Below are positions 8,148 to 16,281 of a stretch of DNA of 36,750 bases, piece by piece. Positions within the stretch are counted from its first letter, which is position 1. Each line of letters starts with the position of its first letter. The stretch is taken from assembly GCA_001029295.1 (NCBI GenBank), contig LDXJ01000029.1, positions 1 to 36,750 of the forward strand. Reading direction: 5' to 3'. The notes beneath the pieces were generated by a model, which searched no databases, was not told the DNA's origin, and was given only the letters and a program-made list of their open reading frames with translations. This DNA comes from Peptococcaceae bacterium CEB3. Lineage in GTDB: Bacteria; Bacillota; Desulfitobacteriia; Desulfitobacteriales; Desulfitobacteriaceae. The position numbers were made by a program, and so were the translations under genes.

Positions 8148-10082
8148 ATGTGCGGAATTTGTGGGCTTCTGACCGGCACTCAACGGGTTGATATGCCGTT
8201 GCTGCGGGTGATGACCGGTTCGCTGCAACATCGCGGGCCGGACGAAGAAGCCTTCTATGTGGGAAGAAACATCGGCTTGGGGTTTAGGCGCCTGGCGATT
8301 GTGGAGCGGGGGACCGCACACCAGCCGTTTCAAAATGAAGGGGGCCAAATTCGCGTCGTTTTCAACGGGGAAATTTATAATTATAAATCCCTCAAGGAAA
8401 GTTTAATCAAGCGTGGGCATCGTTTCAGCCAGGGTGGGGACGGAGAAGTTATTGCTCACCTGTACGAGGAGTACGGATTCACTTTTCCGGCCCATTTAAG
8501 GGGGACCTTTGCCTTGGCGCTCTGGGACGGGCGCCGGCGGCGTTTGCTGCTCAGCCGGGATCGACTGGGGGTTAAGCCTCTCTATTTTTATCTGAACGGG
8601 AGTCGCAGCGATCTCAGCTTCGCCTCGGAGTTAAAGGCTTTACTGCACGGAGTGGAAGACCCTCAAGTGGACTTGGGCGCTCTGGACCAATACCTGAGTT
8701 ACCGTTACGTCCCGGCACCCTATACTCTTTTCAGACACATTCGCAAATTGGAGCCCGGGACCAGCCTCATCGTCGGCTGGCGGGGCGAGCATTTGGATGC
8801 CCGCCGGGTGAGATACTGGCGTTTGCCGGAGGAATCCCTGGCTCTGTCCATGTCCGAGGCCGTGCGGAGAGTGGACGAAGCCTTGAACGATGCCTGGGAG
8901 ATCCGCTGGCCCGAGGAGGTGCCCGCCGGGTACTTTTTCAGCGGCGGACTTGATTCGGCCGGGCTGGCGGCCTTGCATCAAAAATCGCGCGGAGAGCCCG
9001 CGCGCACCTATGCGGTGGGTTTTGAGCAGCCGGAGAAGACGCGTGATTACCGCTATTTCTCGGAACTGGAGCAGGCCAGGGCCGCGGCCAAGGTCCTGGG
9101 GACGGTGCACAGGGAACGGCTTGTGACCCGGCGTGAAGTCGAGGAGAGACTGACCGAGGTCATTCTGGCAATGGATGAGCCGATTGCCGATCCGACCGCG
9201 CTGCCGCTTTATTTTCTGGCGGAATTTGCCGCCGCCGCGGGAGAGAAAGTGATCTTTTCCGGTGAGGGGGCAGATGAACTTTTCGGCGGCTACACGGTCT
9301 ATCGGGAACCGCTGCAATGCCGGCGCTACCGGGCCCTGCCGGGCTGGCTGCGCGCTTGTGCCGAAGGTGCTTTTCCCGCGCAGACGAGGCGCTTCAGTCT
9401 CAGCTTGCCGGAAAGGTATTTCGGTGTGGGCGGGCTGCTGCGTCCGGATCACAAAGAGGGGCTGTACCGGCCGGATGTCTGGGCCGAACTGCGAGTGAAG
9501 TCCTTCCACGGTTTGGAAGAGTTAGGGGATGAACATTGGCCTGAGGAACAGCGAATGCTGCGCTTTGACCTGCTCTCCTGGCTGCCGGAGAATACACTCA
9601 TGAAATCGGATAAGGTGACCATGGCCCATAGTCTGGAAATGCGCCTGCCGTATCTTGACCATCATTTGGTCGAACTTGGCGTCGCCCTGCCTCTCAATTT
9701 CAAGGTTTCCCAGTGGGAGAGCAAAACCGTGCTCAGACAGGCTTTGGCGGCTTATCTGCCTCGGGAGATCAGCCAGCGGCCGAAGAACGGCTTCCCGGTT
9801 CCGGTCACCGCCTGGATGCAGGGGGAATGGCGGGAGAAAATGCTGGAGGTTATTTTAGATCCGGCGGCCGGTATCGGGCGCTATTTCAGGTGGGATGCCC
9901 TGGCAGATCGCTTCACGGGTCGGCTCTCTTCCCGGTCGGCCCGTCTTATGTGGGCTTTGTACACCCTGGAGGTTTATCTGGGGTTTGTGCGCTCAGAGGC
10001 GCGGGCCCGGAGAGAGAGCTTGTCTTCGGGACGGCGGCAGGAGGAAAAAAGCCGGCGAGAGCTTGTTCTGTCAGAGGGTTGA
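8148..10082 (+). CDS. asnB: Asparagine synthase (glutamine-hydrolysing)
   Basis: This 644-residue enzyme makes asparagine from aspartate, ATP and glutamine. The N-terminal glutaminase domain starts with the catalytic Cys2 (MCGICGLL) and contains the RHRGPDE-like segment QHRGPDE and the FNGEIYNY motif. The C-terminal synthetase domain has the ATP pyrophosphatase loop YFFSGGLDSAG, plus FSGEGADELFGGY and YLDHHLVELG. The start is fixed by the need for Cys at position 2 and by AAGGAGG 8 bases upstream. The last about 25 residues are a charged tail. It is a single-gene unit preceded by the Pho-box-like repeats. Confidence 0.96.
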   Translation: MCGICGLLTGTQRVDMPLLRVMTGSLQHRGPDEEAFYVGRNIGLGFRRLAIVERGTAHQPFQNEGGQIRVVFNGEIYNYKSLKESLIKRGHRFSQGGDGEVIAHLYEEYGFTFPAHLRGTFALALWDGRRRRLLLSRDRLGVKPLYFYLNGSRSDLSFASELKALLHGVEDPQVDLGALDQYLSYRYVPAPYTLFRHIRKLEPGTSLIVGWRGEHLDARRVRYWRLPEESLALSMSEAVRRVDEALNDAWEIRWPEEVPAGYFFSGGLDSAGLAALHQKSRGEPARTYAVGFEQPEKTRDYRYFSELEQARAAAKVLGTVHRERLVTRREVEERLTEVILAMDEPIADPTALPLYFLAEFAAAAGEKVIFSGEGADELFGGYTVYREPLQCRRYRALPGWLRACAEGAFPAQTRRFSLSLPERYFGVGGLLRPDHKEGLYRPDVWAELRVKSFHGLEELGDEHWPEEQRMLRFDLLSWLPENTLMKSDKVTMAHSLEMRLPYLDHHLVELGVALPLNFKVSQWESKTVLRQALAAYLPREISQRPKNGFPVPVTAWMQGEWREKMLEVILDPAAGIGRYFRWDALADRFTGRLSSRSARLMWALYTLEVYLGFVRSEARARRESLSSGRRQEEKSRRELVLSEG

Positions 10083-10126
10083 TGGGGAAACTTTCTTCTC
10101 CCTTTCTTCACTGAAGTTTCACGGGC

Positions 10127-10160
10127 TTTTAATCGAGTTTTAATCTGCGCAGTGTATCCT
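10127..10160 (+). promoter_or_regulatory. Pho-box-like direct repeat upstream of zinc-ribbon/TCS operon
   Basis: TTTTAAT at 10127-10133 and 10138-10144 repeat with an 11-bp period. TATCCT at 10155-10160, 10 bases after the second copy, is a possible weak -10. The geometry equals that in front of asnB. The downstream operon encodes an OmpR-family regulator of the type that binds such repeats, so autoregulation is plausible. Confidence 0.45.
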
Positions 10161-10264
10161 TATCAGCAAACACATGATGGACATAAAGAACGAATAAGCG
10201 CCAATAATCTTGTCAATATATGACGAAATGAACATTTTCCGTTCTTTTGCAGGAGGTGGATGGC

Positions 10265-10441
10265 TTGAAGTGCCCATTGTGCAACGGACATAATTCGGGT
10301 CGGATCGGCCGTGATCGTTATTTTTGTCACGACTGCTGTCATGAATGGACGGAAAAAGGCAAAAGGATCCGCGTTTTTCGGATTGCCGAGGATGGGCGGG
10401 TCGTCCGGGTTGCCGTTAAGAGGAAACTGGTGACCGCATGA
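10265..10441 (+). CDS. Small zinc-ribbon protein
   Basis: This 58-residue protein begins LKCPLC and carries a second knuckle FCHDC, a CxxC-x16-CxxC zinc ribbon, followed by a basic tail. Start TTG 10265 lies 8 bases after AGGAGG at 10251-10256; the earlier in-frame TTG at 10247 precedes the ribosome site. Its TGA overlaps the ATG of the response regulator (ATGA), so it is translationally coupled to the two-component system. It could bind nucleic acid or modulate the regulator. I do not recognise the family beyond the zinc ribbon. Confidence 0.8.
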   Translation: MKCPLCNGHNSGRIGRDRYFCHDCCHEWTEKGKRIRVFRIAEDGRVVRVAVKRKLVTA

Positions 10442-11148
10442 GCGGAGGGCCGGAGGGTGAAATATCCCTAAATGTTTTGTTGGTCGAAGACGACCGTGCC
10501 ATAGCTAAAGTGATCAGTATGGAACTGCAGCACCAGGGGCATCAAGTGAGCCTCGCGGCCGACGGTAGGACGGGCCTGAGCCGGGCGCTGGAAGCGGATT
10601 GGGACATTATCCTGCTCGACATTATGCTGCCGTACCTGAGCGGATACGAAGTTTGCCGGGAGATCAGGCTGAAAAAAGACATTCCGATTCTCTTGCTGAC
10701 GGCGAAGGGTGAAGTAAGGGATAAGGTCCTGGGCTTGGATCTGGGTGCGGACGATTACCTGACCAAACCGTTTGCCATGGAGGAGCTCTTGGCCAGGATG
10801 CGAGCGGTGTTGCGGCGCAAAAACCCCCAGCCGCCGCAAGAACAGGGCAATCTCAAGTTTCGCGAACTGGAGCTGGATCTTTTGGCTTACCGGGTCTATT
10901 TTTCCGGGCAGGAGATCCATTTGACCAAGAAAGAGTTCGAACTGCTCACTTTTTTTATGGAGCATCCGCAGCACGTGCTCTCCCGGGAAATGATATTGGA
11001 AAATGTCTGGGGTTATGATTACTATGGCGATACGAATATCGTCGACGTCTACGTGCGTTTTTTGAGGGGTAAGCTCGACGAGCCGTTTCAAGTGCGTTAT
11101 CTGCAGACGGTGAGGGGAGTGGGCTATGTCCTCAGAGCGGAGGAATGA
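10438..11148 (+). CDS. OmpR/PhoB-family response regulator
   Basis: This 236-residue regulator has a receiver domain with the acidic pocket VEDD near residue 18, the phospho-acceptor Asp61 (ILLDIMLP) and the conserved Lys of TKPF. A C-terminal winged helix follows (KEFELLTFFMEHPQHVLSREMILENVWG, then DVYVRFLRGKLD). This type binds tandem 11-bp half sites. The gene overlaps the zinc-ribbon gene by 4 bases and the kinase gene by 23, so the three are one operon. The Pho-box-like repeats at 10127 are a candidate target. PhoP, or another OmpR-family paralogue, cannot be told apart by eye. Confidence 0.93.
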   Translation: MSGGPEGEISLNVLLVEDDRAIAKVISMELQHQGHQVSLAADGRTGLSRALEADWDIILLDIMLPYLSGYEVCREIRLKKDIPILLLTAKGEVRDKVLGLDLGADDYLTKPFAMEELLARMRAVLRRKNPQPPQEQGNLKFRELELDLLAYRVYFSGQEIHLTKKEFELLTFFMEHPQHVLSREMILENVWGYDYYGDTNIVDVYVRFLRGKLDEPFQVRYLQTVRGVGYVLRAEE

Positions 11149-12589
11149 CCGGGTCAAGGCGCGCTCTTTGTTAGACCGTCCGAGGCTGGGCCTGGTTTGG
11201 AAAATCACGTTTTGGTATATGCTCTTGCTCTTGGTGACGGTGCTGATGCTCTCCGCCCTGACTTTTTGGGTAAACCGGGAAGCTTTGCTGCAAGAGAAAA
11301 GGCAGGCCTTGGAGACCGCCGTGAGCCAGGTTATCAGCGGCCTGAATGAAGGGCGGGACGGTCAGGTGACGGATATCCGCGACCCGGATGCTCTGAAAGG
11401 AAAAGTCCCCAAAGGGGCGGTGATTCAGCTGACTTACCCGAACGGAACTCTGATCCAGAAAAGCGGCAGCCTCAGGTTGCAGCTCCCCGTGGTCGCAAGC
11501 GAAGGGCCGGAGATCCGTATCCTGCACGGGCAGGACGTCTATTATATGGCCCGTCCGGTTTTCTCGGGGCGCAAAGAGGTGGGTTGGCTGCAGGCGGCTA
11601 TTGACTTGGAAGAAATCGAGCTGGCCGAAAAAGTCCTGTTCCAACAAATCTTCTGGTTAGTGGGGTCAGCTTTGATGCTGGCGGTGATCGGCGGCTTAAT
11701 TCTTTCCCGCCAGGTCTTGCATCCTTTAGGCGACTTGAACCGGGAAATTTCCCGCTTGACGGCGGAGGACCTCGACCGGCGCCTGCCCCTGCGGGGGAAT
11801 GGCGATGAATTGGATCAGCTGGGCCGGAATTTCAACCAGATGTTGCAGCGCCTGGAGAGATCCTTTAAGCAGCAGGAACAGTTTGTGGCCAATGCCTCAC
11901 ATGAGTTGAGGACCCCCTTGATGGTGATCAGCGGACACGCCGATATCCTGAGGCGCTGGGGGGCCGAGGAGCCCGAAGTGGTGCGCGAGTCGGCCAAGGC
12001 CATCGGGGAAGAGAGCAAGGTTATGGCTAAATTGGTAGAGGGTCTTTTAACCTTAGCGAGAGAGGATATGCGCTTGAACAGGGTTAAGTTGAATCTGGGC
12101 GAGGTGGTGGCGGAGGCGGCTGAAAATCTGCCGTTCCTCAGAACCCGGCACTTGGAGTATCGGTTGGACGATGTGGACATTAGCGGCGACGCCCTTTATC
12201 TCAGACAGTTGATCCGGATTCTCTTGGAGAACGCCGCCAAATATGTTCCGGAAGACGGAAAGATATTGTTATCCGTGTTAAAGGAGAAAGAAGAGGCCCG
12301 ACTGACGGTCGAGGACAATGGCCCCGGGCTGCCGCCGGACGCGCTGGAACGGATATTTGACCGTTTCTACCGGGTCGACAAAGCCCGCTCGCGTGATGTG
12401 CCCGGTTACGGTTTGGGGCTGAGCATCGCGAAGAAAATTGTGACGGCGCACGGCGGACGCATTTGGGCGGAGAACGTGATTCCGCAGGGGGCGCGTTTTT
12501 GTATAGAACTGCCGCTGGGTGGTACGGCGGAGCCCAGAAATCAGAAGCATGAGAGGCATGACAAGCGGGAGATGGGAAGTAAAAAGTGA
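11126..12589 (+). CDS. Sensor histidine kinase with HAMP domain
   Basis: This 487-residue membrane kinase is the partner of the overlapping response regulator. Its first membrane segment is at about residues 24-46 (FWYMLLLLVTVLMLSALTFW) and an extracytoplasmic sensing domain of about 120 residues follows. The second membrane segment is IFWLVGSALMLAVIGGLILS, then comes HAMP. The HisKA H-box has His259 (NASHELRTPL). The ATPase domain shows the N-box NAAKY, G1 DNGPGLP and G2 GYGLGLSIAKK. ATG 11126 follows a GAGGGGAG site, although it overlaps the regulator by 23 bases. The last 15 residues are a basic tail. Confidence 0.93.
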   Translation: MSSERRNDRVKARSLLDRPRLGLVWKITFWYMLLLLVTVLMLSALTFWVNREALLQEKRQALETAVSQVISGLNEGRDGQVTDIRDPDALKGKVPKGAVIQLTYPNGTLIQKSGSLRLQLPVVASEGPEIRILHGQDVYYMARPVFSGRKEVGWLQAAIDLEEIELAEKVLFQQIFWLVGSALMLAVIGGLILSRQVLHPLGDLNREISRLTAEDLDRRLPLRGNGDELDQLGRNFNQMLQRLERSFKQQEQFVANASHELRTPLMVISGHADILRRWGAEEPEVVRESAKAIGEESKVMAKLVEGLLTLAREDMRLNRVKLNLGEVVAEAAENLPFLRTRHLEYRLDDVDISGDALYLRQLIRILLENAAKYVPEDGKILLSVLKEKEEARLTVEDNGPGLPPDALERIFDRFYRVDKARSRDVPGYGLGLSIAKKIVTAHGGRIWAENVIPQGARFCIELPLGGTAEPRNQKHERHDKREMGSKK

Positions 12590-12653
12590 CGGTCTCACCA
12601 TTGGAGGAAAGCGGAAACAGACGGGCATAAAATCATGGAGATGGGAAGGGAAA

Positions 12654-13859
12654 ATGGAGCAATATCGAAGGACGGCTGCGAGTTACCCGGAAAGTACGGA
12701 TACGCTTGGGCGAAACTACTCGGTTCAGCGCAAAAGCGCCGGATTGCGGGGGCGGACTCCACTGCCGCGGGAACACTATAAACGCAAGCACACAGGGTTC
12801 AGAAAGATCCTGGTCTGGGTAGTCATCGGTCTCCTGTGGCAGGTTCCCCTGTACTATTTTCTCAATCGGCAGGTCGCCCAGGTGATGTTTCCCTCCACGG
12901 CCGGGCCGGGATTGTTTGCGCCTCGGAAGGCGGTCTTTCCTTTGCCCGCCGCGCAGGTGACGGATCCCCAGGTTTCGTACAATGACCGTTATCTGGCCTT
13001 CCAAAATAACTCGACTTTAAACATTTATGATTTTCAGCAAAAGAAGGTCGTTTGGCAGGCAGCCCCCCGCCCTAACGGCAAACTCATGGCTTATCAATGG
13101 CTCCCCGACCGGGAGGCGCTCCTCCTCTTTGAATCCGGGGTAGGAGCCGATCCCAACCGTCCGGGGCATATGGGCGTCGGGATCTATAGCGTGGAAGTGG
13201 CGGCTGGGCAAAATGGGGTTAACGAGCGCTATGCGGCGACTCTCCCTCCCGACTTGCAATGGGATAAAATCACTCAGGTTTCCTTGTCCACAGCTACCAA
13301 TCTCCTGTTCTTCTCGGCTGAAAATCAGGGGCAAAACCGTCTCTACGAAGTCGATGTCATGAAGAACGTCAAGGTCGTGAGCTGGCGGGGAGAGCAGGTG
13401 GCTCACCTGGCGGTTTCCCCGGACAGAGGAGCGATTTATTACGATGCCCTTGACAATCATCGCTGGCAGGTCGTCGCGCAAAAGGCCGGTCAAAGGGTTC
13501 AGGTCGCCTCTAATCCTCTGGACAAAGTCTTGGGGGTTTGGAACAAGAAGCTTTACATGGGTACGGTTCAAAACGGGTATCTAATTAAAGTTTGGACGAT
13601 CACCGACAACCAGCCTTGCCCTCAACGGCCGGATTATTCCCTGCATTGGCAAGGCAAGGTGCCCTGGGACAGTGACTCAAGTGTGAGCATGTCGGGGCAG
13701 GGTCTCCTGGTGAGTTCCCGCAGCGGAGTCTATCGGATCAACTCTCAGGGAAGCGCTCTCTTGGCTCAAGGGGCCAACTTCTTTTCTCCCTCCGGCAAAT
13801 ATTACTATACGGTCAAGAACGCCCCTTCCGGAATGGAGATTGAGCGTAACCTTGTGTGA
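12654..13859 (+). CDS. Membrane-anchored WD/beta-propeller-like protein, function unknown
   Basis: This 401-residue protein has a basic cytoplasmic N terminus, one membrane segment at about residues 50-70 (ILVWVVIGLLWQVPLYYFL) and a long extracytoplasmic region. The region shows repeating units such as VSYNDRYLAFQN, LHWQGKVPW and a late FFSPSGKYYYTV. These recall beta-propeller blades that resemble TolB/YncE-like repeats. There are no catalytic motifs. It starts 64 bases after the kinase gene with AAGGGAAA before the ATG, so it is probably in the same operon and may sense or modulate envelope signals for the kinase. I do not recognise the specific family. Confidence 0.7.
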   Translation: MEQYRRTAASYPESTDTLGRNYSVQRKSAGLRGRTPLPREHYKRKHTGFRKILVWVVIGLLWQVPLYYFLNRQVAQVMFPSTAGPGLFAPRKAVFPLPAAQVTDPQVSYNDRYLAFQNNSTLNIYDFQQKKVVWQAAPRPNGKLMAYQWLPDREALLLFESGVGADPNRPGHMGVGIYSVEVAAGQNGVNERYAATLPPDLQWDKITQVSLSTATNLLFFSAENQGQNRLYEVDVMKNVKVVSWRGEQVAHLAVSPDRGAIYYDALDNHRWQVVAQKAGQRVQVASNPLDKVLGVWNKKLYMGTVQNGYLIKVWTITDNQPCPQRPDYSLHWQGKVPWDSDSSVSMSGQGLLVSSRSGVYRINSQGSALLAQGANFFSPSGKYYYTVKNAPSGMEIERNLV

Positions 13860-13901
13860 GCGTGAGGGACCGCTATCTGTTTGGGCGGTGCCAAAGATCT
13901 G

Positions 13902-13935
13902 AGCCAGGACGTCCCCAACTGGGGGCGTCCTGGCT
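13902..13935 (+). terminator. Hairpin terminator after two-component operon
   Basis: AGCCAGGACGTCCCC at 13902-13916 pairs with GGGGGCGTCCTGGCT at 13921-13935 (one G-U pair). The stem is very stable, but no long T-run follows. A wider inverted repeat, GGCGGTGC near 13884 and GCACCGCC near 13965, encloses it. Confidence 0.6.
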
Positions 13936-14216
13936 GACTTGTTCTATCGCTATCGCTGACCTTGCACCGCCGGCTAAACGTCAGAGCGGGGATTAACGAC
14001 TGTTGAACCCGGAAAATCAACCTTTGGGGCTGAAATTATACCGGCTGAAAAGAAGATGTTTTATAATAAGTCTGAAAAAGTTGACGATTGATTCATATCT
14101 CATCCGTTGCCCAAACCGGTAAAGGCGGCATAGTTTCCGAGAAACCGGCCCCACAGGCAGGAAAAACGTGCCTCCGAGAGACTTTCGCGTACTTGTCGCG
14201 CCTTTGGGCCCAAAAG
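13936..14216. other. Intergenic region without a supported gene
   Basis: A TATAAT at 14062-14067 could be a -10 box but has no good -35. A small hairpin (AGGCA near 14156, TGCCT near 14170) is present. A 60-codon open frame across 14088-14270 lacks a ribosome site and family resemblance and is not called. The stretch is probably the leader and promoter region of the KAS III-like gene. Confidence 0.4.
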
Positions 14217-14239
14217 TTGATAAGTGAGTCAGTATTCAA
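14217..14239. promoter_or_regulatory. Imperfect palindrome, possible TetR-family operator
   Basis: TTGATAAGTGA at 14217-14227 and TCAGTATTCAA at 14229-14239 form a 23-bp palindrome matching at 8 of 11 pairs around G14228. It lies about 30 bases before the KAS III-like gene, between any promoter and the ribosome site. Its outline (TTGA...TCAA) resembles operators of FadR-type TetR repressors that control acyl-CoA genes, and a TetR gene is in this cluster. Confidence 0.35.
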
Positions 14240-14269
14240 TAACCACCGGTTGGTTGGAGGTTACAGCTG

Positions 14270-15295
14270 ATGCAGGAAACCATCCCAATTGGGATCATGG
14301 GCACGGGGCTCTATATTCCGGAGCATTTTATGACCAGCGCTGAGGTGGCTAGCGCCAGCGGCCTTCCGCGGGAGGTCGTTGAGCGGAAATTGGGCTTTCG
14401 GCGCAAACCCGTGCCCGGACCCGGCGATCATACCTGTCAGATGGGAATTTGGGCCGCGGAGCAGGCCTTGGCGGAGTCGGGAGTCAAGCCCGAAGAGATA
14501 GATCTGATTATTTCTGTCAGCGAAGAACATAAAGAGTATCCCATTTGGACTGCCGGCATCAAGCTGCAGAAGGAGATTGGGGCCGCGCGGGCCTGGGCTT
14601 TCGATGTGGCTTTGCGCTGCGGCACGACCATTTTGGCCTTGAAGCTGGCCAAGAGTTTGATGCTGACCCATACAGATATTGAGACGGTCCTGGTGGCGGG
14701 AGGTTACAGGAATTCGGATTTGGTGGATTACCGCAATCCGAGAGCGCGTTTTCTCTATAATTTGGCTGCCGGCGGGGCCGCTGTCCTTTTGCGTAAAGGA
14801 TATACCCGTAACCGGGTTCTGGCGAGCAGCGTGGTTACGGATGGCGCCTTTTCCGAGGATGTCGCCGTAGTGGCGGGCGGAACAAAGGTTCCTATAACGG
14901 TGGAGGCCTTGGCCAAGCGGCAAAATTACCTGGACGTGTTTGACCCGGAGGGCATGAAGAAGAGGTTAGACGCAAAATCCATGGCGAACTTCGTCCGGGT
15001 CGTACGGGAATCGGTCAGCCAAAGCGGTTATGAAGTGAGTGACATCGCCTACCTGGCGATCCTCCATATGAAGCGTTCAGCTCATGAGAAGGTCTTGCGG
15101 GAATTGGGTTTAAGGGAAGAACAGGCCGTCTATCTTGAGGACTACGGGCATTTGGGTCAAATAGACCAGGTGCTCTCCCTCCGCCTGGCCTTGGCCCAAG
15201 GCCGGATCAAAGACGGGGATGTGGTGGTACTAGTCAGCGCGGGCATAGGGTACGCTTGGGATGCCGTGACCATTCGTTGGGGGGGTACTTCGTAA
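14270..15295 (+). CDS. KAS III-like (thiolase-fold) condensing enzyme, atypical active site
   Basis: This 341-residue protein of the 3-oxoacyl-ACP synthase III / OleA / HMG-CoA-synthase-like thiolase fold is expected to form C-C bonds or transfer acyl groups from CoA or ACP. The nucleophile is Cys117 (FDVALRCGTTI). His266 (LAILHMKRSAHEK) occupies the place of the catalytic His. Where FabH has the catalytic Asn (in GNTSAAS), this protein reads DYGHLGQID, with His294 instead of Asn, so standard FabH chemistry is doubtful. The C terminus (VVVLVSAGIGYAWDAV) is the usual family end. ATG 14270 follows TTGGAGG. The gene leads a cluster of hydrolase, regulator and ligase genes. Confidence 0.82.
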   Translation: MQETIPIGIMGTGLYIPEHFMTSAEVASASGLPREVVERKLGFRRKPVPGPGDHTCQMGIWAAEQALAESGVKPEEIDLIISVSEEHKEYPIWTAGIKLQKEIGAARAWAFDVALRCGTTILALKLAKSLMLTHTDIETVLVAGGYRNSDLVDYRNPRARFLYNLAAGGAAVLLRKGYTRNRVLASSVVTDGAFSEDVAVVAGGTKVPITVEALAKRQNYLDVFDPEGMKKRLDAKSMANFVRVVRESVSQSGYEVSDIAYLAILHMKRSAHEKVLRELGLREEQAVYLEDYGHLGQIDQVLSLRLALAQGRIKDGDVVVLVSAGIGYAWDAVTIRWGGTS

Positions 15296-15402
15296 ACCAC
15301 TTCGCTGAATCTTCTTCCCGGCAAAAGTCGGGGGCAGGCGGCTGAGCCTTTAAGTCCAAGGGTTGTGCGATAATTTCAGGGTTCCAAGGGAGGGGGATTA
15401 AA

Positions 15403-16251
15403 ATGCCCAGATGCCGGGCCAACGGAATTGAACTCTATTACGAAATCCACGGATCAGGGGAGCCGGCTCTTTTGATCGAGGGTTTGGGCTATGCGAGCTG
15501 GCAATGGTTTCGCCAGGTTGACGCCTTGGCGCGGTCGCATCGGACAATTATCTTTGATAACCGAGGGGTGGGGGAGAGCGACAAGCCGGACGAACCCTAT
15601 TCCATCGACCTTATGGCCGATGACGCCGCCGCCCTTCTCAGCCGATTGGGTTTTGCCAAAGCTCATATTCTGGGTACATCCATGGGAGGTTTTATAGCGC
15701 AGAAATTGGCTTTGCGCCATCCGGAGCGGGTTTGCAGCCTGGTTTTGGCTTGCACCTCATTCGGAGGGCCGCACAGTCTGCCGATTACTCCCGCAGCTTT
15801 GGAGAGCATGCAAAAGATCGCGGCTTTAACGCCGGCCCAGGTTATCCGTCAGGGCTTCCGGGCTGCTTTTTCCCCAGGGTTTATGGCCCGGGAGCCGAGT
15901 CTCGTCGAGCAATTGGTTGACCGCCGCCTCAATAAACCCACACCGCGCTTTGCCTGGGAAAGGCAATTTGCGGCGGGAGCGGTTTTCGACGTCGAAAAGG
16001 ATCTGGGCCAAATCCGGGTTCCGACCTTGGTACTCACAGGGTCAGAGGATATCGTGATACCGCCGCAAAACTCCGTTTTACTGGCGGAACGAATTTCCGG
16101 GGCGCGCTTGTTTACTTTTCCGGGGGCGGGGCACCTCTTCTTTATCGAACAGGCGGAGGAGTTTAACAGGCAGGTTCTGAGCTTTTGGCGTGAATCGGGG
16201 TGTGGTAGTGAACTCGTTCGGCGGACGCCGGACGCGGAGTCTTGCGATTAG
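15403..16251 (+). CDS. Alpha/beta hydrolase
   Basis: This 282-residue serine hydrolase has its nucleophile Ser93 in the elbow GTSMGG, the acid probably the Asp in LTGSEDIVIP, and His244 in GAGHLFFIEQ. The usual HG oxyanion-hole motif after the first strands reads LLIEGLGY, with Glu replacing His. Some enol-lactonase-like members vary here too. ATG 15403 follows AGGGAGGGGG. The gene sits 107 bases after the KAS III-like gene and before the TetR gene. Likely substrates are esters, thioesters or lactones produced or consumed in the same pathway; the exact reaction cannot be read from the sequence. Confidence 0.87.
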   Translation: MPRCRANGIELYYEIHGSGEPALLIEGLGYASWQWFRQVDALARSHRTIIFDNRGVGESDKPDEPYSIDLMADDAAALLSRLGFAKAHILGTSMGGFIAQKLALRHPERVCSLVLACTSFGGPHSLPITPAALESMQKIAALTPAQVIRQGFRAAFSPGFMAREPSLVEQLVDRRLNKPTPRFAWERQFAAGAVFDVEKDLGQIRVPTLVLTGSEDIVIPPQNSVLLAERISGARLFTFPGAGHLFFIEQAEEFNRQVLSFWRESGCGSELVRRTPDAESCD

Positions 16252-16281
16252 ATCAAATGACATAACGATGAGGTGAGTGCT

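Noticed and set aside
14088-14270. 60-codon frame before the KAS III-like gene
   Set aside because: No ribosome site, no recognisable domain, and it overlaps the KAS III-like start and the candidate operator.
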